NCBI GenBank assembly: GCA_025351425.1
Contig: JANXVY010000043.1
Coordinates: 1 to 64,000, forward strand
DNA from: Hyphomicrobium sp.
Lineage (GTDB): Bacteria > Pseudomonadota > Alphaproteobacteria > Rhizobiales > Hyphomicrobiaceae
DNA: 64,000 nt
Reading direction: 5' to 3'
This document shows, piece after piece, positions 8,275-16,257 of the stretch. The notes under the pieces are model-generated. The model searched no databases and had not been told where the DNA came from. It saw only the letters and a list, made by a program, of their open reading frames with translations. The stretch's first letter is position 1; the number at the start of each line of letters is the position of its first letter. The position numbers and the translations under genes are program-made.

Positions 8275-10125
8275 GTGACCCTTGTCCACCTCGATTCCCC
8301 GCCTGCGCTTCCGGCCCCCGAACCGCCCGATTTGGAAACCGCGGCGATCGCGGCGGCAGGGCTTGACGAGCTCAATGCGGCCCGGACGCGGGAGGAACGT
8401 ACCCAGATCATCGGCGACACGATTCTGGCCGTGTTCGATCACTATTATTACCGCTCGCGGCGCATCCCGTATTCGGCCAAGCGCGCGTACGAAGCCCGCA
8501 ACTGGCCGGAAATGGCCCAACTGTCGCGCGACCGGCTGGCGATCTACAGCCGCAGCCTCGATACCTTCGCGCCGATGCTCAGGAGCGCCTTTCCGCAGGT
8601 GCCCGACGTCCGCGGGCTGTGGGTCGAGATCGAGGCGCGGGTGCTCGACGCCATCCGCGGGCGCTATGAAGCCGATCTCGCGTTCGCCTATCTGCGGTCG
8701 GTGCGGCGCGCGGTGCAGCCGGGCGAATGGACGCCTGTTGCCTATGCTGGCAGCGGCATCCGGGCCAGCACGCCGCCTGCAAAGAGCGAAATCTGCCGGC
8801 GGTTCAGCTGTGCCTTTCCCGCCGATGTGGACACCGTGCTCGCAATCCTGGAACTGGTGCCGTTTGCAGTCCCGTTTCGCGATCTGCCAGCCGACGCTGA
8901 ACTTGCGGCAACCGAGATCAACGCGGCGCTTACAGCCCAGGGCTTAACTGCCGGCGCGGGTGTTACGATCGACATGGTCGACGCAGGGTTCTTCCGCAAT
9001 CGCGGCTGCTATCTCATCGGACGCATCGAGGCGGGCGGCGTGACCTTGCCGATCGGCATCGCGTTGCTGAACGAGCCCAGCGGGATGGTCGTCGATGCGG
9101 TGCTGCTCGATTCCGATGATCTGCAATTCGTATTTTCCTCCACGCTCGCCAACTTCCACGTGACCGGCGAGCGCTATCATGCGCTGGCGCATTTCCTCTG
9201 GGCGCTGATGCCCAAGCGGCCGCTGGGGCTGCATTATTCGACCATCGGCTTCAACCATGTCGGCAAGGTCGCTGTGATGGCCGACCTGCGCCACGAGCTT
9301 TCGAACGCGCGCGACCGGCTTGACTTCGCGGTCGGCTTTCGCGGCACGGTCGCCATCGGGTTTTCGGTGCCGTCTTCGCACTATGTGCTGAAGGTCATCC
9401 GCAACCAGCCCACCGCCAACTACAAGTGGGAGAAGTTTCCAGGCGTCGCGGCTGTGCTGGAAAAATACCGGATCGTGCACGAGAGCGACCGGGCCGGCAG
9501 CATGCTGGACAACGTCATTCTCGACACCGTGAGGTTCGAGAGCAGCTGGTTTGCACCCGAACTTCTGGAAGAACTGGCGACGGCTGCCTCCGGCGCCGTG
9601 ACGGTGACCGGCGACAGCGTGATGTTTGCCCATCTGATCGTGCAGATCAAAATGGTGCCGGTGCCGGAATTCCTCAAGACCGCTGCGCCGGACGCGGCCC
9701 GCGACGTGCTGATCAACCTCGGCAACTGCATCCGCAACAACGCCGCCGCCAACATCTTCAACCGCGATCTCGACGCCCGCAACTACGGCGTCAGCCCGAT
9801 CGGCAAGGTCTATCTGTTCGACTACGACGCCGTGGAACCGCTGACCGGAGTCAAATTCCGCACCAACGCGGGACGTTTCGACGGCGAGGAAGATCTACCC
9901 GACTGGTTCTTCGAGACCGGCACCGTGTTCCTGCCCGAAGAGCTGCTGACCGGCCTGCGCATCGACGATCCAGGATTGAGGCGGTTCTTTCGCGAAGTGA
10001 ACGGCGACCTGATGACCCTCGACTACTGGGACGGTATGCAACGCGCGCTGTTGCGCGGTTTGGTGCCGAAGGTGCTGGCGTACCCCGTCTCCAAGCGCCT
10101 CAAGCGGCCGGTGCGTCCCGCCTGA
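8275..10125 (+). CDS. aceK: Isocitrate dehydrogenase kinase/phosphatase AceK
   Basis: Bifunctional enzyme that phosphorylates and dephosphorylates isocitrate dehydrogenase, setting the split between the TCA cycle and the glyoxylate bypass. It has 616 residues, slightly longer than the roughly 580 of the enterobacterial enzyme. The N-terminal regulatory half is followed by a protein-kinase-like lobe: GFRGTVAIGFSVPSSHYVLK near 352-373 holds the glycine-rich loop and ATP lysine, and RDLDARNYG plus LFDYDAVEPL near 500-517 carry the catalytic and metal residues. The start is GTG at 8275. Neither icd nor aceA/aceB is in the window, so it stands alone between the ABC exporter and aat. Confidence 0.93.
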   Translation: MTLVHLDSPPALPAPEPPDLETAAIAAAGLDELNAARTREERTQIIGDTILAVFDHYYYRSRRIPYSAKRAYEARNWPEMAQLSRDRLAIYSRSLDTFAPMLRSAFPQVPDVRGLWVEIEARVLDAIRGRYEADLAFAYLRSVRRAVQPGEWTPVAYAGSGIRASTPPAKSEICRRFSCAFPADVDTVLAILELVPFAVPFRDLPADAELAATEINAALTAQGLTAGAGVTIDMVDAGFFRNRGCYLIGRIEAGGVTLPIGIALLNEPSGMVVDAVLLDSDDLQFVFSSTLANFHVTGERYHALAHFLWALMPKRPLGLHYSTIGFNHVGKVAVMADLRHELSNARDRLDFAVGFRGTVAIGFSVPSSHYVLKVIRNQPTANYKWEKFPGVAAVLEKYRIVHESDRAGSMLDNVILDTVRFESSWFAPELLEELATAASGAVTVTGDSVMFAHLIVQIKMVPVPEFLKTAAPDAARDVLINLGNCIRNNAAANIFNRDLDARNYGVSPIGKVYLFDYDAVEPLTGVKFRTNAGRFDGEEDLPDWFFETGTVFLPEELLTGLRIDDPGLRRFFREVNGDLMTLDYWDGMQRALLRGLVPKVLAYPVSKRLKRPVRPA

Positions 10126-10162
10126 CGCTACCCCGCCTGACGCTAACGTTACAGCGGCGCAG

Positions 10163-10320
10163 AGTGCTTCCGGGAAAAGTGTGGCGCGGTTTTCCCGAAA
10201 GAAGCACGACCAACAAAAGAGAGTGCTTCCGGGAAAAGTGTGGCGCGGTTTTCCCGTGAGAAGCGCGACAAAACAAAGACCTAGAGTCCTTCCGCGAGTC
10301 TACCTAAGTCGGAAGGACTC
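10163..10320. repeat. Two tandem copies of a structured intergenic repeat, plus a third hairpin
   Basis: The first copy has GTGCTTC (10164-10170) pairing with GAAGCAC (10201-10207) and CGGGAAAA (10171-10178) pairing with TTTTCCCG (10190-10197). A second, nearly identical copy starts at 10223. It continues through ACAAAACAAAGACCTAGAG into a separate hairpin, GAGTCCTTCCG (10284-10294) with CGGAAGGACTC (10310-10320), which reaches into the stop codon of aat. The element lies between the convergent genes aceK and aat. Relatives are at 11274, 40130 and 59471. Confidence 0.85.
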
Positions 10321-10999
10321 AAGGGGTGGCGTTGGCGCGCTGGATGATTTCGACGACGCGGGCGGGGGCCACGTCCTTGGGCAGCGCAAAGAAATCGGCG
10401 TCGCGCTGAAGTGCGATCTCGAGGCGAAGATGAAACTCGGTGCGGTCCACTTCGGCTGCACCGAACTGGCGCAGATGCTCGGTCACGAACTGGGTATCGA
10501 GCAGAGTGAAGCCGCCCTCGATCAGGCGCGCCGCGAGGTGTATCAGCGCGATCTTGGAGGCGTCACGCTCGTAGGAGAACATGCTTTCGCCGAAGAACGC
10601 GCCATGAAGGGCGACCCCGTACAAGCCGCCCACGAGCTGGTCTTTGTTCCAGACCTCGACCGTATGGCAGTGGCCGGCATCGAACAGTTCGCCGTAGAGC
10701 GCGCGGATGCGGCCGTTTATCCACGTCGTACGCCGGCCAGGGCGGGAGGCCGCACAGCCCTCGATCACGCCTTCGAAGTCCGTGTCGATGCGCACGGCCA
10801 GCTCCGTGTTGCGAATCGTCTGCGCCATACGGCTGGACAGGTGGATCGACCCCAAGGGCAGCACACCGCGGCTCTGTGGCTCGATCCAGTAAAGGGCCGG
10901 ATCGTCCGCGCTTTCGGCCATGGGGAAAATCCCGCAGCTGTACGCCTTCAGCAGCACCTGCGGGGTGATTTCCATCGTCAGCTGGTCGCGAGCCGCCAT
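10319..10999 (-). CDS. aat: Leucyl/phenylalanyl-tRNA-protein transferase
   Basis: Cytoplasmic enzyme that moves Leu or Phe from tRNA to the N-terminal Lys or Arg of proteins, marking them for ClpS/ClpAP degradation. From the ATG at 10999 it has 226 residues, normal for the family; GGGAG lies nine bases upstream. Family marks include [14 protein letters not shown] near the N-terminus, [12 protein letters not shown], the conserved [18 protein letters not shown] core and [12 protein letters not shown] longer frame reaches 11149, but the added residues are Arg-rich and unlikely. The gene is convergent with aceK, and its 3' end touches a repeat hairpin. Confidence 0.93.
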   Translation of the reverse strand: MAARDQLTMEITPQVLLKAYSCGIFPMAESADDPALYWIEPQSRGVLPLGSIHLSSRMAQTIRNTELAVRIDTDFEGVIEGCAASRPGRRTTWINGRIRALYGELFDAGHCHTVEVWNKDQLVGGLYGVALHGAFFGESMFSYERDASKIALIHLAARLIEGGFTLLDTQFVTEHLRQFGAAEVDRTEFHLRLEIALQRDADFFALPKDVAPARVVEIIQRANATP

Positions 11000-11273
11000 C
11001 CCGGATTGCTCCCTATCGCTCCCCATATCATTGCGCATAGGCGCATCGCGCGTCTGCTCGTGAGAGCGGCCAAGGAGGCGCCGGGCCCATTCGATAGCAG
11101 CGGTGGATTTCAACCTCATCAGCCGTGGTGGCCATCGATGTTCAAACATGGCACACTATTAAAGCCTAGATGCGTGGCTGGAAAGCGGCGATCTACGTCA
11201 ATTCAGGCGGATACGCGGCTCAAATGTCAGGTTGTTGGGTTGTGCAGCGCTCGAGGGGGCAACGTGGAAACTC

Positions 11274-11379
11274 CTAGAGCATTTTCCGACGAAGTGGATA
11301 CCGGTTCGTCGAAGAAAATGCGGCAAAAGCAACAAGCTAGAGCAAATTTCCGATTCCGTAGGATCGGAATTTGCTCTAG
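11274..11379. repeat. Structured repeat, relative of the 10163 family
   Basis: The element is bounded by CTAGAGC and GCTCTAG. Hairpin 1 pairs GCATTTTC (11279-11286) with GAAAATGC (11314-11321) and CGACGAA (11287-11293) with TTCGTCG (11305-11311) around a GTGGATACCGG loop. Hairpin 2 spans 11337-11379. The architecture matches the 10163 copies (stem, GTG..CGG loop, ACAAAA-type linker, CTAGAG, second stem) with different stem bases. Confidence 0.85.
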
Positions 11380-12088
11380 TGGCATCATCCTCGCCATTCC
11401 AGGGCCCTGGCGCGACCGCAAGGAGCTGATCGGCGCCATCGTCAAAGCGAACGCGGGGCAAGCCATTGCCGCGGGAATGATCTTGATGGACGTAACGGCC
11501 AAGCGGCATGCCGAGTTCCAAGTTTGGGAGCGCGACGACGATCTGGCGCAAGCGATGTTCAAGGGGTCGGGCAAGACGCTCGACGCAGACACCGTCGCGG
11601 CCATCGAGCGCCACGCTATCGTTCCCACACTGACCATCGATGCTACGGCCGAAGGCTTAGCCGAGCGCCTCGCGTTTTTTTCCGGCGTGATGCGCAAGGC
11701 GGGCGGAGTTGCGGTCAAGGTCGACAAATCCGGCGTGTGCCACCCGTGGGAACGCTGGGAGCGGCGGCTCACCGCCAACCCCTGGGACCTCTATTATGCG
11801 CTCATGGTCAGCGTGGCGGATGCGGGCCGGATTTCCTCGTTCGGCATGAAACAATTCGAGCGACCCGACGCGAGCATTCCCGAGGCAGGCGGCCCGGATG
11901 TGGCGCAAACCCTAGCGGCGTTCAACATCTACCAGTGGACCGAGCAGCCGGTGTTCAAGGACGGCCACACGTTCAGCCCCGAAGCGGACGCTCAACGCTA
12001 CCGTCTTATGCACATAGAGGACCACCGCTATGGCCAAGACCACCCCTACACCAACCCGCAAGGCTTATGGCAGCTTACCCCCGGCTGA
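11318..12088 (+). CDS. Uncharacterised protein, DUF4261-like C-terminus
   Basis: Protein of about 256 residues that I do not recognise with certainty. The conserved-looking part starts at GIILAIPGPWRDR. The C-terminal GMKQFERPDA and GHTF pattern recalls DUF4261 proteins. The only in-frame ATG before the conserved part is at 11318, inside the first hairpin of the 11274 repeat; the next 20 or so codons are repeat-derived (MRQKQQARANFRFRR). No ATG, GTG or TTG is in frame between the repeat and the conserved start, so the native start may have been lost, or a rare codon such as ATT may be used. The stop at 12086-12088 directly abuts the stop of the convergent pyrE. Confidence 0.55.
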   Translation: MRQKQQARANFRFRRIGICSSGIILAIPGPWRDRKELIGAIVKANAGQAIAAGMILMDVTAKRHAEFQVWERDDDLAQAMFKGSGKTLDADTVAAIERHAIVPTLTIDATAEGLAERLAFFSGVMRKAGGVAVKVDKSGVCHPWERWERRLTANPWDLYYALMVSVADAGRISSFGMKQFERPDASIPEAGGPDVAQTLAAFNIYQWTEQPVFKDGHTFSPEADAQRYRLMHIEDHRYGQDHPYTNPQGLWQLTPG

Positions 12089-12652
12089 TCAGCCCCGGAA
12101 ATCGGCCGCCGTCAGTATCGGCGTAAAGATCAGTTTGGCGGCAGCGAATGTGTCGGCCGCGCCTTCCTGACGATCGACCACGGTCACCACGCGGACAACC
12201 GTGCCGCCAGCCGCCTGCACCGCTTCGACAGCCTTCATCGACGAGCCGCCTGTGGTCGTGACGTCCTCGACGATAACGACGCGCTTTCCAGCCAGCGTTT
12301 TACCCTTCGGCAAGCCCTCGACCAGGCTCTGCGTGCCGTGTTCCTTGGCCTGCTTGCGCACGAAGAAAGCCGGAACCGGCGCGCCCTTCATGTGGCTCGC
12401 GATCGTGACAGCGGTGGCAATCGGCACCGCGCCCATCTCCAGGCCGCCGACATAGTCAGCCTTGTCGGCCACTATCGCGTCCAGGATCAACGTGCCGATG
12501 AGATGCGCGCCTTCCGGGTGCAGCATTGTGGGTTTCATGTTGAAGTAGAAGTTCGAGGTGCGCCCCGAGGCGAGTTTCATCTCGGGCCCAACCGAGAACG
12601 AGCGGGCTTTGATGATCTCGATCAGGCGGGCGCGGGCGGGGGTCGTGGTCAT
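12089..12652 (-). CDS. pyrE: Orotate phosphoribosyltransferase
   Basis: Converts orotate and PRPP to orotidine 5'-phosphate in pyrimidine synthesis. The ATG at 12652 gives 187 residues, a normal length. The PRPP-binding motif VVIVEDVTTTGGS is at 125-137, and LASGRTSNFYFNMK near 27-40 is the orotate-side region; K100 and K104 sit in the flexible catalytic loop. The upstream in-frame extension to 12895 would run back through the HAD gene and a repeat, so it was not used. It is last in a run of minus-strand genes (phosphatase superfamily, redoxin-fold, HAD, pyrE). Confidence 0.94.
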   Translation of the reverse strand: MTTTPARARLIEIIKARSFSVGPEMKLASGRTSNFYFNMKPTMLHPEGAHLIGTLILDAIVADKADYVGGLEMGAVPIATAVTIASHMKGAPVPAFFVRKQAKEHGTQSLVEGLPKGKTLAGKRVVIVEDVTTTGGSSMKAVEAVQAAGGTVVRVVTVVDRQEGAADTFAAAKLIFTPILTAADFRG

Positions 12653-12680
12653 AGGATGGGTCTCGTTGCTCGCGATGTTA

Positions 12681-12723
12681 TCCCCACTCCCCGTACTTGT
12701 CGGGGAGAGGGCAGGGATGGGGA
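12681..12723. repeat. GC-rich nested palindrome
   Basis: CTCCCCG (12687-12693) pairs with CGGGGAG (12701-12707) across a 7-base loop. An outer pair TCCCCA (12681-12686) and TGGGGA (12718-12723) adds a second stem. It sits between pyrE and the HAD gene, and is typical of short palindromic repeats scattered in alphaproteobacterial genomes. Confidence 0.6.
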
Positions 12724-12735
12724 GAGGGCGAAGGG

Positions 12736-13632
12736 CTACAATCCCTGTTCCATCAGCCACATCTCTTCTTGAACCCGGATGTCGGCCAGGATGCGGTCGA
12801 GCAGCAGGCACGTGCGGGAAAACAGCTGCGACCCGCGGCGATAGTCGGCTTCGGCAAAAAAGTCGATCCGCCCGGCCTTGAAGAGATCGACGCACCGTTC
12901 GCGCTGGCGCTCACTCGGGCCGTGCACCGCGATGGCATGGCCGCCGCTCTTCCTCATCACCGCCATGGACGGCACGTCGGTGTCGCCGTCGCCGTAGTAG
13001 ATCATGTTGGCGAAGGGAACCGGGCGGGCCGCCTCCGGCATGTGCTGGTTGATGGTTTGCCCCAGATCCTCGACGCCCTTGTTGATGCGGAACAGGTATT
13101 GCGTCTTGCCGGTGTCGGTGATCACCCGCTTGGGATAGGGCAGGTCATAGGCGTCGAACCAGTATTCGGAGGCGAACACCTTCTGGAAGTGCGGATAGAT
13201 GCTGGTGCCTTCGATGATCTCGGTCAGACCCGACGAGATCATGTAGTGGCGCAACGTCACGCCGTGGGTTTCGGCGCGGATGCCGATGTAGCTGGCGATT
13301 TCGGCAAACCACGCCTCGACGCCCGGGAACAGCTCGACGTGCGCGCCTTGCGCTACGAGGTCGGCGCGGTCGATGCGGATGTTGGCCGCCTTCGCCTTCT
13401 TGTACATGAGATGCATGTACGTGATCAGCGGATCGGCTTCCTGCTCGCGCGCGATTTTGTTGGTTTCCGCCCAGAACGCCTCCGGTTCGACGCCGATCTT
13501 GGGGAGCAGGGTATATTCCTGCATCGGCTTGGGCGACAGCGTGCCGTCGAAATCATAGACGAGCGCGATCGTCTTCTTCGGATAGGCGGGCGCCGCAGCC
13601 GGAGCGGACTTGGGTTTCTTGCGCTCGGCCAT
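12736..13632 (-). CDS. HAD-superfamily hydrolase of unknown substrate
   Basis: Soluble phosphatase-type protein of 298 residues. Motif I is DFDGTLSP with Asp27 and Asp29, motif II is the Ser in ISSGL, and motif IV is GDGDTDVPSM. The C1-type cap lies between motifs I and II. The first 20 residues are basic and Ala/Pro-rich. The start is two bases downstream of the stop of the redoxin-fold gene, so the two are probably cotranscribed. The substrate cannot be inferred. Confidence 0.8.
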   Translation of the reverse strand: MAERKKPKSAPAAAPAYPKKTIALVYDFDGTLSPKPMQEYTLLPKIGVEPEAFWAETNKIAREQEADPLITYMHLMYKKAKAANIRIDRADLVAQGAHVELFPGVEAWFAEIASYIGIRAETHGVTLRHYMISSGLTEIIEGTSIYPHFQKVFASEYWFDAYDLPYPKRVITDTGKTQYLFRINKGVEDLGQTINQHMPEAARPVPFANMIYYGDGDTDVPSMAVMRKSGGHAIAVHGPSERQRERCVDLFKAGRIDFFAEADYRRGSQLFSRTCLLLDRILADIRVQEEMWLMEQGL

Positions 13633-13634
13633 AA

Positions 13635-14435
13635 CTACTTTTTCGCCCGCAACTGGGCTTTGACGGCATCGGCCAGCAGCTTCTTTGGATCGGGTGCGTT
13701 GTCATGGCCGCAGCCGGGGCCGTGGACGTGCTCGTGCTCGTGCCCATGGCTGTGGTCGTGATCGTGATTGCAGCCGGGGCCGTGAACGTGAGCAGTCTCG
13801 TGTTCGTGGCTGTGATCATGGCTGTGATCATGACTGTGATCGTGCCCGCATCCGGGGCCATGCACATGCTCAGGGTCGTGCCCGTGGTGTTCATGATCGT
13901 GGGGATCGCTCAACGTCGCATGCAGCAGTTGCTCGATGGCGATGGAGGCGGCCCGCTCGGCCTTGGGGGCCTCGATCGCCAGCGCCATGATTTCCGCGCC
14001 GAGCCGCACGTCGTCGACTTGGCCCAGATAATGGCGGCGAAGGCGGCCCTGCCTGTCGAATAGCAAAATCGTCGGCGTACCCTGGATTTCGTAGGCGGCC
14101 ATCGACTTAGGCGTACCGCCCGCGCCCGCCGCATCGATACCGATGGGGAACGTGTAGCCGTTCTTCTTGACAAAGGCTTCGAGCTTCTTGGGCGTCATCT
14201 CGCCGTGACGTTCAAACACCATGTGCAGGCCCAGCACCGCGACCTGATCGGGCCGCGTCGATTTGGCGACGCGGGCAGCTTGCGGCAGCGCGTGCTTCAC
14301 CGAGCCGTCGCACAGCATCTGGAAGGCCGTGACCAGCACGACCTTGCCCCGCAGCGCCGAAAGCGTGGGCGGCTCGCCGGTAACGTTGAGCCAGGAGGCG
14401 ATTTCAAGCTCGGGTGGGCTTTCGGGATTGAACAT
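13635..14435 (-). CDS. Redoxin-fold protein with a His/Cys-rich metal-binding tail
   Basis: Protein of 266 residues. Residues 1-165 look like a TlpA/AhpC-type thioredoxin fold, with [13 protein letters not shown] in the active-site position and the cis-proline at P121 in [10 protein letters not shown]. The usual CXXC is absent; only C42 remains, so a classical dithiol role is unlikely. Residues 178-245 are very rich in His and Asp, with HVHGPGC repeated three times (GPGC at 193, 219 and 239), which should bind Zn, Ni, Cu or Co. No signal peptide is visible, so it is probably cytoplasmic. It lies two bases upstream of the HAD phosphatase gene. Confidence 0.75.
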   Translation of the reverse strand: MFNPESPPELEIASWLNVTGEPPTLSALRGKVVLVTAFQMLCDGSVKHALPQAARVAKSTRPDQVAVLGLHMVFERHGEMTPKKLEAFVKKNGYTFPIGIDAAGAGGTPKSMAAYEIQGTPTILLFDRQGRLRRHYLGQVDDVRLGAEIMALAIEAPKAERAASIAIEQLLHATLSDPHDHEHHGHDPEHVHGPGCGHDHSHDHSHDHSHEHETAHVHGPGCNHDHDHSHGHEHEHVHGPGCGHDNAPDPKKLLADAVKAQLRAKK

Positions 14436-14528
14436 TCTGGCGGCCTCTTGCGGATGGAATTAGCTGCAATGTGCGCGAGGGTGCGGCAATAGTCCATGCC
14501 CGCGTTCCCGTCGTCGGCTGGAAATGGT

Positions 14529-15803
14529 TTACAACCTGTCCACCACGCCCAGCACCGTGATCAGTTCCTCGGCCGATAATCCGCCGTGATGCCCATGGAG
14601 CCGGTTCTCGATCAACCCCGGCTCGCGCCACCAGATGAACTGCCCCAAATGCGGGAGCACCAGGATGTCGCCAAGCCGTGCGCGCAGCTCGGCAGATACG
14701 GGCGCCGGTCCAAACAGCCCATGGTTGAGCGCCTCCTCCATTCCCAGCACGTCCGCGATGCCTGCGAGCCCATCCTTGAGGATGCCATGCACCTGCGCGC
14801 GACGCTCCCGCTTCACATGCAGGAACATGTCGCGCGGCCCGCCGCACGGCCAGATGGTGTCGCCCGTGGGGCTGGTTGCAAGGCAATCGGCCAGCGCCGG
14901 GAACCGCTCGTTGATATAAACCGTGGCTTCGGCGCGCGCGCCCACATGGCCGTGATCGGCGGTGAACACGAACAGCGTGTCCGGGCTGTCGATATCCGCC
15001 AACAGCGCATCCATCGTCGCCCAGAAGCTCAATACTTCGGCATCGTGAACCGCCGTGCCCGGCCCAAATATGTGGGCAGCCGTATCGAGACCCGCCCAAT
15101 ACAGATTGATGAGCGCTTTGCCAGGCGTCGCCGCGAGCGCATCCTTCAGGCCGACGAGCGCTTCCGGCAACGTCGCGTGGGTGATCACCTCGGCGCCGGC
15201 AGAGGCGAGACAATTGTAGGCCGAGCGCGCATAGGCGCGGTGGGCGAGCTGGATCGATCGCACGCCGTGGCGGGCCAAGCGCTGATGCACGGTTTCATGC
15301 CCGATCACCAAGTCTGCGACATCAAACCCGAGTGCGGCGCACCCAATCGCCTGTGGGCCGAGCGTCATGAACGGCAGCGTCTGGATCGTCTGGCCGAACT
15401 TGGGCACGTAGACATTCCACTCGAATACGGCGTGTTGCGCTGGCAACGTCCCGAAATTGAGCGTCGTGACGGAGGCCGCCGTCGTCGAGGGAAAAAGCGC
15501 CGAAATCGGCGTCAGGACGCCGTGCGCGATGACGTTGCGCATGATCCGCGAACGCTGCGCGTAGCGCTGCCAGAACGGCCAGCCAAAGCTGTCGATGAAG
15601 AACAACACGATCTTTTGCGGGCAGGGATAGGCGCCCCCGAAACAATCGGGCGGCAGCATCGGCCCGGTTCGTTCTCCAGTCAGCAGATAATGCAGCGTCG
15701 CTGGCAGATTGCCGAACGAATAGTCGGCATAAACCGGCTTCTTGAACCGCGCGCCCAGCGGCGCGAACCGCGCCAAGGATTGATCGTTGATCATGCCGTG
15801 CAC
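14529..15803 (-). CDS. Alkaline-phosphatase-superfamily (nucleotide pyrophosphatase/phosphodiesterase) protein
   Basis: Metal-dependent phosphohydrolase of 424 residues. The fold's marks are the metal Asp in FFIDSFG (D71), the Thr nucleophile region FPSTTAAS (105-112), YWAGLDTAAHIFG with metal Asp and His, TADHGH and the final HGHHGG. This spacing fits the type I phosphodiesterase/nucleotide pyrophosphatase group. There is no clear signal peptide. It is 93 bases upstream of the redoxin-fold gene on the same strand and could be the first gene of that run. The substrate is unknown. Confidence 0.8.
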   Translation of the reverse strand: MHGMINDQSLARFAPLGARFKKPVYADYSFGNLPATLHYLLTGERTGPMLPPDCFGGAYPCPQKIVLFFIDSFGWPFWQRYAQRSRIMRNVIAHGVLTPISALFPSTTAASVTTLNFGTLPAQHAVFEWNVYVPKFGQTIQTLPFMTLGPQAIGCAALGFDVADLVIGHETVHQRLARHGVRSIQLAHRAYARSAYNCLASAGAEVITHATLPEALVGLKDALAATPGKALINLYWAGLDTAAHIFGPGTAVHDAEVLSFWATMDALLADIDSPDTLFVFTADHGHVGARAEATVYINERFPALADCLATSPTGDTIWPCGGPRDMFLHVKRERRAQVHGILKDGLAGIADVLGMEEALNHGLFGPAPVSAELRARLGDILVLPHLGQFIWWREPGLIENRLHGHHGGLSAEELITVLGVVDRL

Positions 15804-15876
15804 CCCGCCTTTGCACCTTTGCCCCTAAAGGCGTATAGCTCGGCGCTTCATTTCCAACAATTCCGGGCATTCTGGC

Positions 15877-16257
15877 ATGCGGCTGTTACTTTTGGCGACG
15901 GTGGGGGGCGGGATTGGCGCTGGCGCGCGCTTCCTCATGCAAAACGCCATGATCCGCTGGCTCGGCGGCGGGTTTCCGTGGTGGACCTTCTCCATCAATG
16001 TGCTCGGCAGCTTCCTGATGGGCGTTGTCGTCACCATGGTGACGCTGCGCTTTGGCGCCTCCAGTGAGCTGCGCACGTTCCTCGCGACCGGCATCCTCGG
16101 CGGCTTCACCACGTTTTCCGCCTTTTCGCTGGATGCGGCGCAATTGATCGATACCCAGCAGCCAGCCGCGGCCGCATCCTACGTGCTGGGCTCGGTTGTT
16201 CTTTCCATTCTCGCGCTGTACCTCGGCATCGCGCTCACCAAGGCCCTTTTGTCATGA
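15877..16257 (+). CDS. crcB: Fluoride exporter CrcB
   Basis: Dual-topology fluoride channel of 126 residues with four membrane segments. Family marks are GGGIGAGARF near the N-terminus, NVLGSFLMG in helix 2 and the GGFTTFSAFS break in helix 3, where the Phe box and central Na site lie. The stop overlaps the start of the pseudouridine synthase gene by four bases (ATGA), so the two are cotranscribed. The 73-base leader was checked for a fluoride riboswitch and none was recognised. Confidence 0.95.
   Translation: MRLLLLATVGGGIGAGARFLMQNAMIRWLGGGFPWWTFSINVLGSFLMGVVVTMVTLRFGASSELRTFLATGILGGFTTFSAFSLDAAQLIDTQQPAAAASYVLGSVVLSILALYLGIALTKALLS

Noticed and set aside
10181..11317. The first half of a 635-codon frame leading into the uncharacterised gene at 11318
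   Set aside because: This part starts inside a repeat and runs antisense through aat, whose coding sequence is clearly real. Only the part after 11318 is kept.
13701..13904. The repetitive His-rich DNA as a CRISPR or non-coding tandem array
   Set aside because: It is in frame within a well-formed gene, with codon-level variation that keeps the His/Cys pattern.
15804..15876. Fluoride riboswitch before crcB
   Set aside because: The conserved GGNGATGG... and CTGATGACTCC-type blocks were not found in the 73-base leader.
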